Positions 22,569 to 30,318 of a stretch of DNA of 64,000 nt are shown here, piece after piece. The DNA is from Clostridiales bacterium (GTDB lineage: Bacteria; Bacillota; Clostridia; Christensenellales; Aristaeellaceae): contig SVGN01000003.1 of assembly GCA_015056315.1 (NCBI GenBank), forward strand, positions 1 through 64,000, in the 5' to 3' direction. Position 1 is the first letter of the stretch. Each line of letters opens with the position of its first letter. The notes beneath the pieces were generated by a model that did not search any database, was not told the origin of the DNA, and was given only the letters and a program-made list of their open reading frames with translations. The position numbers and the translations under genes were made by a program.

Positions 22569-22855
22569 CTGTGCCCAGCAATGAGTCACCTTCCCGACAA
22601 ACACACCACGATCCCCAACAGGAAATCGGCAGACACTTCCGGAAAAGATCGGGCCGGACTCGAGCCGCAGTGACCGCTCCCGGGATATGCACAGCAGCAC
22701 AGGGCGTGAAGGGGATAGGCCTCCCGGCCTGTATGCGGATGAGCCGGAGGGGTTCGGGCGGGGGAAGATGCCGGTGTCGATGGGGTATGAAGGGGTTCGG
22801 GGAAGCGGTCTGAGGGCGGATGAAACCCTTGAAAAACCTGGGAAAAGTGGTATAA
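22569..22855 (+). repeat. Shared pre-toxin linker, full copy A
   Basis: About 285 bp nearly identical to 23458-23742. It includes CCGACAAACACACCACGATC, ATGCACAGCAGCACAGGGCG and AAGGGGTTCGGGGAAGCGGT. In frame it encodes GLYADEPEGFGRGKMPVSM and GVRGSGLRADETLEKPGKSG before the tip. Confidence 0.8.
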
Positions 22856-23169
22856 TAGAGGTGCAGAAAACCGACTTTCATATTGGCTGGAAACAGTTTG
22901 GAAAGAAGGTTGGAAGGCACGCACTTGACTTTGGGTTAAATCCAGCATCAGAAAACGACAGAAGCAGGCTGTTTGAAATTATCAACGACATAAGAACCAA
23001 CTCCGAGGAACAACGTATTGGAGAATGGAGAGGACAGCCGGAAGATGTTGTTTTCTACATAAAAGGTGAAGATGTGGTTATTACCAAGCAAAACGGCGAA
23101 TTTGTTACCATCATGAAAGGAGGCATTGCAAATGGTAGGGTTAAGAACGCAAGAAAACGAGAAATTTAA
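22687..23169 (+). CDS. Orphan toxin tip with pre-toxin linker (cassette 8)
   Basis: 160 codons from an ATG that lacks a ribosome site. Residues 1-58 are the shared linker, ending GKSGIIEVQ; then a ~95-aa tip: FGKKVGRHALDFGLNP, NSEEQRIGEWRGQPEDVVFY, GEDVVITKQNGEFVTIMKGG. Conserved-looking His, Arg, Trp and Gln suggest a small nuclease-like domain, possibly BECR fold; not proven. The immunity gene at 23132 starts before the toxin stop. Confidence 0.62.
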   Translation: MHSSTGREGDRPPGLYADEPEGFGRGKMPVSMGYEGVRGSGLRADETLEKPGKSGIIEVQKTDFHIGWKQFGKKVGRHALDFGLNPASENDRSRLFEIINDIRTNSEEQRIGEWRGQPEDVVFYIKGEDVVITKQNGEFVTIMKGGIANGRVKNARKREI

Positions 23170-23428
23170 CCGTTTCTTTGCGCTGATTCAAGCCGAAGCG
23201 GAAAAGAAGGATTCTGTTTTCTTTGCTGATGCCGGAGATGGCAACGAGTTTGCAACTTCAACCATGGAAGGCGAAGATATGATGGGATGGCTTGTGCCCA
23301 AGGAAAAGGTGGAAGAATTTGAACCACTTTGGGAAAAGGATAGCATTGACGATTCCTGGTCTGACTTCTTTACTTGGGCCGTGTGGACGAAAGACGGCGA
23401 AGCCATTCATGTACACTTTGAAGGTTAA
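23132..23428 (+). CDS. Immunity protein (cassette 8)
   Basis: 98 aa, strongly acidic: FNRFFALIQAEAEKKDSVFF, DMMGWLVPKEKVEEF, SWSDFFTWAVWTKDG. ATG 23132 has AAGGAGG 8 nt upstream, overlapping the toxin's last 38 nt. The FFALIQ...GEGNEFE-type layout is a frequent immunity family in Clostridia. A cassette terminator follows. Confidence 0.72.
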   Translation: MVGLRTQENEKFNRFFALIQAEAEKKDSVFFADAGDGNEFATSTMEGEDMMGWLVPKEKVEEFEPLWEKDSIDDSWSDFFTWAVWTKDGEAIHVHFEG

Positions 23429-23429
23429 A

Positions 23430-23457
23430 GCACCCTGCACCCTTCGGGGTGCTTTTT
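23430..23457 (+). terminator. Cassette terminator, copy 5
   Basis: GCACCC ... GGGGTGC stem, loop TGCACCCTTC type, TTTTT tail; identical in sequence to copy 1. Confidence 0.85.
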
Positions 23458-23742
23458 CTGTGCCCAGCATGGGTCTGTCTTTCCCCGACAAACACGCCAC
23501 GATCCCCAACAGGAGATCGGCAAACGTTTCCGGAAAAGATCGAACCGGGCTCGAACCGCAGTGACCGCTCCCGGTATATGCACAGCAGCACAGGGCGTGA
23601 AGGGGATGCGCTTCCCGGCCTGTATGCGGATGGGCCGGAGGGGTTCGGGCGGGGGAAGATGCCGGTGTCGATGAGGTATGAAGGGGTTCGGGGAAGCGGT
23701 CTGAGGGCGGGTGAAACCCTTGATGATACAGAGAAAAACAGT
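23458..23742 (+). repeat. Shared pre-toxin linker, full copy B
   Basis: About 285 bp matching 22569-22855 with scattered substitutions, directly downstream of a terminator and upstream of a different tip. Confidence 0.8.
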
Positions 23743-24078
23743 ATAATAAAGCTGGGAAACGCAGAGGTACGAAAGTGGTACCTTGATGCAGTTTCCCACA
23801 TCCCCGACAGCATCGACCACTCCTTGCCAATCGTTGAGAAGGCCAAGAAAGCATTCGAAGCCAGAAACAGGATCAGAACAGAAGCAAGGGATATGATGGC
23901 AGATGGAGCCACCAGAAAACGGCTGGATCAGGAAAGACCCAACAAGTCCTTCGAGGAACTTATCAAGTCCAAGATGGAACGCAAAGGCCTGACCAGAGAA
24001 GAGGCTATTGAGGACATCTGCAATACAGCGACGAAGACAAATGCGAATGTCAACAAAGAACTGGGATTGGAGGATTGA
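23578..24078 (+). CDS. Orphan toxin tip with pre-toxin linker (cassette 9)
   Basis: About 166 codons. Linker first (MPVSMRYEGVRGSGLRAGET), then a helical tip of ~110 aa: IKLGNAEVRKWYLDAVSHIP, KAKKAFEARNRIRTEARDMM, FEELIKSKMERKGLTREEAI and a C-terminal NVNKELGLED. The same linker in front of an unrelated tip at 22687 shows modular exchange. Biochemical activity unknown. No ribosome site before the ATG. Three bases separate it from the immunity gene. Confidence 0.62.
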   Translation: MHSSTGREGDALPGLYADGPEGFGRGKMPVSMRYEGVRGSGLRAGETLDDTEKNSIIKLGNAEVRKWYLDAVSHIPDSIDHSLPIVEKAKKAFEARNRIRTEARDMMADGATRKRLDQERPNKSFEELIKSKMERKGLTREEAIEDICNTATKTNANVNKELGLED

Positions 24079-24080
24079 GC

Positions 24081-24311
24081 ATGTATTCCTATACCGTGGC
24101 CAAGGCTGCAAGTGAAAAAGAATTTGAGAAAGTATGCAGGTTGATAGAATCCCATTTCAAAGGGATCAGCAAAGATAGAATCCTTGAAGATGTGGACGGG
24201 TCATCCATCCAGATCTACCACAAAGGAAAAGCCAGCATCACGGTTTTCAATGATTATGAAGTCGATGCTGTATATGTTGATTCAGAAATTGAACTGAATG
24301 ACATTATCTAA
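24081..24311 (+). CDS. Immunity-like protein (cassette 9)
   Basis: 76 aa: MYSYTVAKAASEKEFEKVCR, KDRILEDVDGSSIQIYHKG, acidic beta-rich end. ATG 24081 follows TTGGAGGA. Closes the array, with a last terminator copy directly after the stop. Confidence 0.68.
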   Translation: MYSYTVAKAASEKEFEKVCRLIESHFKGISKDRILEDVDGSSIQIYHKGKASITVFNDYEVDAVYVDSEIELNDII

Positions 24312-24312
24312 A

Positions 24313-24340
24313 GCACCCTGCACCCTGCGGGGCGCTTTTT
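24313..24340 (+). terminator. Cassette terminator, copy 6 (array end)
   Basis: GCACCC ... GGGGCGC stem with TTTTT. No pre-toxin linker follows: the array ends here. Confidence 0.8.
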
Positions 24341-24390
24341 CTGTGCCCTGCAAGCCGTTCTTTGACCCGCCCCCCGCCTGTGGGGGCGGT

Positions 24391-24551
24391 CAGACTGTCG
24401 AAAAACCCATACATACCAACACGAGCCGCACATCTTGCACCTTCGGTGCTCGCTGTGCTCACAAGAAAGCGCTGCGGCGCAAGGTTTGTGGGCTCTGCCC
24501 ACACCCGGCAGGAAACTGAGTTTCCTGCACCTTCCCCTTTTTTGACAACCT
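24391..24551. mobile_element. MITE-like element, copy 1
   Basis: 161-bp element running from CAGACTGTCGAAAAAC to TTTTTTGACAACCT; the ends are an imperfect inverted repeat (TGTCGAAAAA / TTTTTTGACA). Near-identical blocks form 63685-63963. Each copy is flanked by a different direct duplication; here it is the 25-26 bp hairpin ACCCGCC..CGCCTGTGGGGG at 24365-24390 and 24552-24576. No ORF, so non-autonomous. Confidence 0.6.
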
Positions 24552-24576
24552 ACCCGCCCCCGCCTGTGGGGGCGGT

Positions 24577-24867
24577 TTTTTCTGCGGGTGGGGAGCGAAC
24601 CTCCCCTCCTTTTTGATACCGTAGAGCTGCGGGACGCAGGCGGCAAAAGGCCTGCCGGATGCCGGTGCCTATGCCGAAAAAAAGTTTGCCGGGAGGGGAG
24701 AAATCCACCGCGCGTTTTTGGTACCGTATGGCTGCGGGCAGGGAACGGCGCACAGACAACGCCCGTGGAGCGGCATCCACTCACTTTGGTTTTTTGCCGT
24801 ACCCCCGCCGACACTTCGGAAAGACGATGCATGACACTTCGGAAAGACGATGAAGGAGGATGACCCC
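24577..24867. other. Intergenic sequence before scaffold gene
   Basis: No convincing gene. A 20-bp direct repeat GACACTTCGGAAAGACGATG occurs at 24810-24829 and 24833-24852, the second copy running into the scaffold ribosome site. The first could be a trace of the original junction before array insertion. Confidence 0.5.
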
Positions 24868-26235
24868 ATGGAACAAACGACCCTTGACCTTTGCCTGTTC
24901 GGCGGGGACGGCGGCGCTGCTGCCGGTGCAGGGGATGCGGCAGCGGAGCAGGCCACCGCGGAGGCTGCCCGGCCCGCCCCCTCCAGAGAGGATGCCTTCA
25001 ACCGGCTGATCTCCGGCGAATACCGGGAGGAGTACGTGAAGCGCACCCAGCAGATGATCGATACCCGCTTCAAACAGAGCAAGGAGCTGGAAGGCCGCAT
25101 GAACAGCCTGCGCCCGGTGCTGGAGGCGCTGGCCGCGCGCTATGGCATGGATGCCGCCGCAAAGGATTTTCCCCGGCAGGTGCTCCGGGCGATGAGCGCC
25201 GAAGCTGCGCCCGGCAGCGGCCCCGATGGAGCTGGCGGCAGGGCTGCGGATGCCTCCTCCGGCACAGGAGCGGCCGTTGGCAGCTCCGCTACGCCAGCGG
25301 GCAGCGGTAAAGCTGCCGGCGATGGCAAGACAGCCACCCCAGCCGTGGCAGGAGGCAGCCGCAATGCTGCTGCCAAAGCCGCTGTACAGACCGGCGGGGC
25401 AGCCGATCCCGGCGAAAGCAACACCCTGCCGAAAGCAGCGGCACAGCCCGGTGAAAGCGCAAGCGGCGCAGAACCGGCAGCCGATCCCGGCGATGGCAGC
25501 GGTAAAGCCGCCGCAGAAGCCGCTGTGCAGACCGGCGAGGCAGCCGATCCCGGCGAAAGCAACACCCTGCCGAAAGCAGCGGCACAGCCCGGTGAAAGCG
25601 CAAGCGGCACAGAACCGGCAGCTGATCCCAGCGATGGCAGCGGTAAAGCCGCCGCAGAAGCCGCTGTGCAGGCCGGCGAAAGTGCCAACGGAAATACCAC
25701 GGCGACCGTTCCCGGCGACGGTGACACCCTCAACGCCCTGGCAGATGCCCCCGCACCGCCCGCGGAAAGCACCGACGATGCGACCCCGCCCGACAGGCCG
25801 GAGGTCACCCGGCTGCTCCGCCGTCTGCGGGCACAGCAGACCGCCCGGTTCATCCATCACACCGGGCAGCGCTGGCAGCAGGAGGCACAGGCGCTCGCCG
25901 CCCTCTACCCGGGCTTCAGCCTGGCGGCAGAGGTGAACGGCCCCCGCGGCCATCAGCTGCTTGGCATGCTGAAAAGCGGCGTGCCCATGCGCATCGCCTA
26001 CCAGGCCCTGCACATGGACGAGCTGCTGCCCGGTGCCCTCCGCTATGCGGTAGAGCAGACCCGGCAGCGCACGGTGGAGGACATCCGTGCCAGAGGGCTG
26101 CGCCCGGAGGAGGCCGCCGCAGGCAGCCAGACCGCCGCCGCCCAGATCCTCCACGCCGACCCCTCCCGCTGGGATGCGGAGGAAATGAACAGCGCCATCC
26201 AACAGGCCCGTATGGGCAAAAAGATCTACCTGTAG
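24868..26235 (+). CDS. Phage scaffolding-like protein with Ala-rich repeats
   Basis: 455 aa, directly before the major capsid gene, the scaffold position. The start EQTTLDLCLFGG resembles the capsid's own N-terminus (TLDLQLFA). Residues 50-100 are helical; 110-300 is an Ala/Gly/Pro/Glu-rich linker containing a 141-bp (47-aa) tandem repeat; the C-terminal 170 residues are helical. ATG 24868 follows AAGGAGGATGA. May be the substrate of the phage Prp. Confidence 0.72.
   Translation: MEQTTLDLCLFGGDGGAAAGAGDAAAEQATAEAARPAPSREDAFNRLISGEYREEYVKRTQQMIDTRFKQSKELEGRMNSLRPVLEALAARYGMDAAAKDFPRQVLRAMSAEAAPGSGPDGAGGRAADASSGTGAAVGSSATPAGSGKAAGDGKTATPAVAGGSRNAAAKAAVQTGGAADPGESNTLPKAAAQPGESASGAEPAADPGDGSGKAAAEAAVQTGEAADPGESNTLPKAAAQPGESASGTEPAADPSDGSGKAAAEAAVQAGESANGNTTATVPGDGDTLNALADAPAPPAESTDDATPPDRPEVTRLLRRLRAQQTARFIHHTGQRWQQEAQALAALYPGFSLAAEVNGPRGHQLLGMLKSGVPMRIAYQALHMDELLPGALRYAVEQTRQRTVEDIRARGLRPEEAAAGSQTAAAQILHADPSRWDAEEMNSAIQQARMGKKIYL
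25405..25700 (+). repeat. 141-bp tandem repeat inside scaffold gene
   Basis: GGCGAAAGCAACACCCTGCC recurs at 25411 and 25552, exactly 141 bp apart, with a partial third unit near 25675. In frame (47 aa). Confidence 0.85.
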
Positions 26236-26278
26236 AGGGCGGCACAGCCCCCTCTGCCAAACGAAAGGAGAATGTGAA

Positions 26279-27601
26279 ATGACTCAGACCACCATTCAGC
26301 CCAAGACCCTTGATCTCCAGCTGTTCGCCACCACGTACCCCGATACGCAGACCACTCTGCTCAACACTCCGGGCAATGATATGTCCCCCGAGATGAAGAC
26401 CTTCTACAACAAGCACCTGATCCAGACCGCCGAGCCGGAGCTGGTCTACGACCGCTTCGCCGAGCAGTACCCCATCCCCGCCCACCACGGCAAGACCATG
26501 GAGTTCCGCCGCTTCAGCCCCCTGAAGAAGGCCCTCACTCCCCTCACCGAAGGCGTGGTGCCCGATGGCAACAAGCTGAACGTGACCGCCGTTACCGTGG
26601 ATGTGCACCAGTTTGGCGACTTCATCCGCTATACCGACGTGATCGATACCGCCGCCATCGACAACATCGCCGTGCAGACCGGCGAGGTGCTGGGCTCCCA
26701 GGCGGGCCGCACCAGCGATACCATCACCCGCGATGTGGTGTGCGCAGGCTCCTGCAAGCTGATCGCCCCCGCCATCAATGAGGATGGCAGCACCACCGAG
26801 ACCCTGACCCGTGCGGGCATCACCGTCAAGAACCGGCTGACCCCCGCCGTGATGCGCAAGGCCGTCAACTATCTGGAGCGTGTCAACGCCAAGCCCTTCG
26901 AGGGCGGTTATGTGGCCATCATCCACCCCGATACCGCCTGCGATGTGACCGGCGACCCCGAGTGGATCGAGGCCCACAAGTACGCCAGCGTGGAGGAGAT
27001 CAAGGCCGGTGAGATCGGTCGCCTCCACAATGTGCGCTACGTGAAGAGCACCGAGGCCAAGATCATCGGCCCCGGCGAGATCGTGGCGGGCCTCACCCGC
27101 ACCACCCTGCATACCGCCCTGGACACTACCGGCTCCACCACCATCAAGCCGGATACCACCATCACCGCCCAGCAGGCTGCGGATGCCAATGCCCTGATCA
27201 CTGGCGGTGCCACCGTGAAGGTGTACGTGGGCGGCAAGGAGGCCACCGTTACCAGTGTGACCGCCGGTGCGCCCGGCACCGCTGCGCTGACCGTATCCGC
27301 TGCCGTGAAGTCTGTGGCCAAGGGCGCTGTGATCTGCGGCTACGGTGCGGGCGCTGACGGCTCCGCCGTGTACTGCACCATGCTGCTGGCCAAGCGTGCC
27401 TACGGCACCACCAGCATCCAGGGCCTGGGTCTTGAGCACATCTTCAAGAACCGTGGCAGCGGCGGCACCAGCGACCCCCTCAACCAGTTCTCCACCCAGG
27501 GCTGGAAGATGACCAAGGCCGCTGTACGCCTGGTGGAGGAGTACATGATCCGCATCGAGCACTCCACCGAGTGCATGGGCGCTGTGGCTGAAAGCAACTG
27601 A
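26279..27601 (+). CDS. N4-gp56-type major capsid protein
   Basis: 440 aa. Features of the N4-gp56 family: TLDLQLFA start, YDRFAEQYPIPAHHGKTMEF, LTEGVVPDG, ITRDVVCAG, HPDTACDVTGD, and the C-terminal KMTKAAVRLVEEYMIRIE. Residues 270-350 look like an inserted Ig-like region (ATVKVYVGGKEATVTSVTAG). HK97-fold shell protein. AAGGAG precedes the ATG. Confidence 0.88.
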   Translation: MTQTTIQPKTLDLQLFATTYPDTQTTLLNTPGNDMSPEMKTFYNKHLIQTAEPELVYDRFAEQYPIPAHHGKTMEFRRFSPLKKALTPLTEGVVPDGNKLNVTAVTVDVHQFGDFIRYTDVIDTAAIDNIAVQTGEVLGSQAGRTSDTITRDVVCAGSCKLIAPAINEDGSTTETLTRAGITVKNRLTPAVMRKAVNYLERVNAKPFEGGYVAIIHPDTACDVTGDPEWIEAHKYASVEEIKAGEIGRLHNVRYVKSTEAKIIGPGEIVAGLTRTTLHTALDTTGSTTIKPDTTITAQQAADANALITGGATVKVYVGGKEATVTSVTAGAPGTAALTVSAAVKSVAKGAVICGYGAGADGSAVYCTMLLAKRAYGTTSIQGLGLEHIFKNRGSGGTSDPLNQFSTQGWKMTKAAVRLVEEYMIRIEHSTECMGAVAESN

Positions 27602-27779
27602 GGCAGCCGGGCGCGGGCGGGGCTGCCCTGACCGCAGCCGGGCCTCGGCACCGCCACGCACGCTTCTCTGCCTGTGAGGCAGGGCGGCCCGGCAGGAGGA
27701 AAACCATTCCCCCTGCCGGGCTTGCCCGCCCCACTCCCCCACCGATACCAAACCAACATACACAAGGAGGTACCCATAT

Positions 27780-28181
27780 ATGGCTGCCAATATCAAGACC
27801 AACGAGACCGAACCCCGCACCGTGGCCCAGCTGGAAAAGCTGCTGGCCGAAAAGGAGGAGCAGCTCGCCCGGCTGCAGGAGACCGCCGTACCGAAGCCCG
27901 CCGGGCAGGAGGACAAGCCCGCCTCCGCCTACCGGGAGGATGCCGACGCACTGAAGCGCCGCGTTACCATCCGGCTGCCCATCTCCGGCAGCAACAAGGA
28001 GCCGCTGTTCGTCCGCTTCGGCGATGAGACCTTCACCATCCGCAGAGGCACGGATGTCTCCATCCCCTACTATGTGTGGCTGCACCTGCAGGAGTGCCAG
28101 CAGGCCGACGATGCCCTCTCCCTGCGCATGAACGACCTGACCGGCTCCTTTGCCAACGGCATGGAGCTGTACCGGCTCTGA
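27780..28181 (+). CDS. Hypothetical phage structural protein
   Basis: 133 aa: N-terminal coiled coil (VAQLEKLLAEKEEQLARLQE), Lys/Pro linker, then a beta-rich C-terminal half (RVTIRLPISGSNKEPLFVRF, SIPYYVWLHLQECQQAD). AAGGAGG precedes the start. Position right after capsid suggests a head decoration or head-completion protein; no family confirmed. Confidence 0.68.
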   Translation: MAANIKTNETEPRTVAQLEKLLAEKEEQLARLQETAVPKPAGQEDKPASAYREDADALKRRVTIRLPISGSNKEPLFVRFGDETFTIRRGTDVSIPYYVWLHLQECQQADDALSLRMNDLTGSFANGMELYRL

Positions 28182-28213
28182 GCCGGGGCCGCCCGCAAAG
28201 GAGGGATGCGACC

Positions 28214-28597
28214 ATGACCATTTCCGATGCGATCCTGGAGATCGGCAGGATCAAACCCCACCAGTACCCGGATGAGACCATCATCCGCTGGCTTGGTGAT
28301 CTGGACGGGCGAGTGGCGCAGGATGTGCTGCGGGGAAGCAAGGCAGAACCCGCCGAGGGCGTGCTGCCCTACAAGCAGGGCGACCGGCTGGCGGTGCTGC
28401 TGATCCCCTACCCCCATGAGGATGTGTACATCAAATGGCTGATGGCCCAGATCGACTACGCCAATGCGGATTTCGACCGCTACAACAACGCCATGACCAT
28501 GTTCCAGAGCCAGTACCAGGCCTTTGTGGATGCCTTTACCCGGGAGAACGTGAAGGAGCCTGTGTACATCAGCGGTGTAAGGGGTGATCTCGCATGA
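28214..28597 (+). CDS. Phage head-tail connector-like protein
   Basis: 127 aa, helical (MTISDAILEIGRIKPHQYPD, HEDVYIKWLMAQIDYANADF, RYNNAMTMFQSQYQAF). Size and place match gp6-like head-tail adaptors. ATG 28214 has AAAGGAGG upstream. Ends by 4-nt overlap (ATGA) with the next gene. Confidence 0.68.
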   Translation: MTISDAILEIGRIKPHQYPDETIIRWLGDLDGRVAQDVLRGSKAEPAEGVLPYKQGDRLAVLLIPYPHEDVYIKWLMAQIDYANADFDRYNNAMTMFQSQYQAFVDAFTRENVKEPVYISGVRGDLA

Positions 28598-30318
28598 GCA
28601 TCACCATGCCCCGGCTCAACCAGCTCAAGACCCGGCAGGAGGGCGTTACCGCCTTTGCCGGGCTGAACCGTAACCTGCGCATCCGTGAAAACGAGTTTGC
28701 GGATATGCGCAACCTGTCCTCTGCGCTGCTGCCTGTGGTCTCCGCCCGGCAGCGGCGCAGGAGACTGCGCACCCTGAAGGATCCCAACGGGCTGTTTGCC
28801 CATGAGAAGCTGTGCTGGGCAGACGGCACAGCATTCTACTATAACGGGGTAAAGAAGGGCACCGTCAGCGACAGCGAAAAGCAGTTCGTGCGCATGGGTG
28901 CCTATGTGCTCATCTTTCCCGACAAGGCGTACTACAACACCCACACCGACGAGTTCGGGCAGCTGGATGCCAGCTTTACCGGCAGCGTAACGGCAGCCCT
29001 CTCCAAACTGGACGGTACCCCCTACGGCAGCTACACCACCGGCCCGGAGGAACCCACCTCGCCCCAGAACGGCGACCTGTGGCTGGATACCGGCAGCGAT
29101 ACCAATGTGCTCAGGCAGTACGCAGCCAGCACCGGCCAGTGGGTGACCATCACCACCGTATACACCAAGCTGACCGCACCGGGCATCGGCAAGGCCTTCG
29201 GCAAGCATGACGGTGTTGCCCTCTCCGGCTTCAGCCAGCCGGAGCTGAACGGCACCCACTATCTGGTGGAAGCCAAGGAGGATTATGTGCTCATCGTGGC
29301 GCTGATCGGCAGGCCGGAGAGCGCTGCGGTCGTGACCATGCAGCGCAACGTGCCCGATATGGATTTCGTCATCGAGAGTGGCAACCGGCTGTGGGGCTGC
29401 TCCAGCCAGAAGCACGAGATCTACGCCAGCGCCCTGGGCGACCCGAAGAACTGGAACCAGTACATGGGCCTTGCCAGCGACAGCTATGCCGTGACCGTAG
29501 GCTCCACCGGCCCCTTTACCGGCGCAGCCTCGCACCTTGGCTTCATTCTGTTTTTCAAGCAGGATTGCATCCATCAGGTGCTTGGCTCCAAGCCCAGCAA
29601 CTTTCAGCTGGATACCACCAACTGCCGGGGCGTGGCCGAGGGCAGCGAGCGCAGCCTGGTGCGGGTGAACGAGACCCTGTACTACCACGCCGCCGATGAG
29701 GTGTGCGCTTTCAACTCCTCGCTGCCGGGCGGCATCTCCGCAGCCCTTGGCCAGCAGAAGTACAAAAACGCCATCGGGGGCGGCATCGGCAGCCGGTACT
29801 ACCTCTCGCTGGAAAGCGAAACCGGCGAGAGGGAGCTGTATGTGTACGATACCAAGCTGAATGTGTGGATGCGGGAGGACAGCGCCTCCGTGCGGTACTT
29901 CGCCACCTGCGGCGATGCCCTGTATATGCTGGATGCGGCCGGTGGGCTGTGGCTGCTTTGCGGGCAGGATGGCGGGTACGCAGATGAGACCGCCGAGGAC
30001 GAGCCGCCCGTAGCATGGATGCTGGAGACCGGCGACATCGGCTTCGAGCGGCAGGCTGCCCAGTACGCAGGGGCCATCCAGCTGCACGCACAGTGCGAGG
30101 CCCATTGCCCGCTGTATGTGGAGATCCAGTACGATGGCTCCGGCCTCTGGCACAGCGTGTACAAGCACACCCCCACCCAGCGCAGCAGCATGGTGATCCC
30201 CATCATTCCCCGCAGGGCACGGCTCATCCGGCTGCGCATCCGGGGCAGCGGAGACTTCCGGCTGCACAGCCTGACCATGCGGGTAGAGACAGGGAGTGAT
30301 CAGTATGCTGCTTGGTGA
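28594..30318 (+). CDS. Phage tail-hub/tubular-like structural protein
   Basis: 574 aa, beta-rich with repeated motifs like a beta-propeller: DMDFVIESGNRLWGCSSQKH, YASALGDPKNWNQYMG, GELYVYDTKLN-type strands. This pattern is seen in tail tubular/nozzle proteins of podovirus-like phages with N4-gp56 capsids. Starts by ATGA overlap with the connector gene. Exact role inferred from order. Confidence 0.7.
   Translation: MSITMPRLNQLKTRQEGVTAFAGLNRNLRIRENEFADMRNLSSALLPVVSARQRRRRLRTLKDPNGLFAHEKLCWADGTAFYYNGVKKGTVSDSEKQFVRMGAYVLIFPDKAYYNTHTDEFGQLDASFTGSVTAALSKLDGTPYGSYTTGPEEPTSPQNGDLWLDTGSDTNVLRQYAASTGQWVTITTVYTKLTAPGIGKAFGKHDGVALSGFSQPELNGTHYLVEAKEDYVLIVALIGRPESAAVVTMQRNVPDMDFVIESGNRLWGCSSQKHEIYASALGDPKNWNQYMGLASDSYAVTVGSTGPFTGAASHLGFILFFKQDCIHQVLGSKPSNFQLDTTNCRGVAEGSERSLVRVNETLYYHAADEVCAFNSSLPGGISAALGQQKYKNAIGGGIGSRYYLSLESETGERELYVYDTKLNVWMREDSASVRYFATCGDALYMLDAAGGLWLLCGQDGGYADETAEDEPPVAWMLETGDIGFERQAAQYAGAIQLHAQCEAHCPLYVEIQYDGSGLWHSVYKHTPTQRSSMVIPIIPRRARLIRLRIRGSGDFRLHSLTMRVETGSDQYAAW

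Noticed and set aside
24298-24863. Several 60-170 codon frames on both strands before the scaffold gene
   Set aside because: They cross the terminator and MITE-like element; similar translations at 63568-63829 come from the repeated element, not from a gene.
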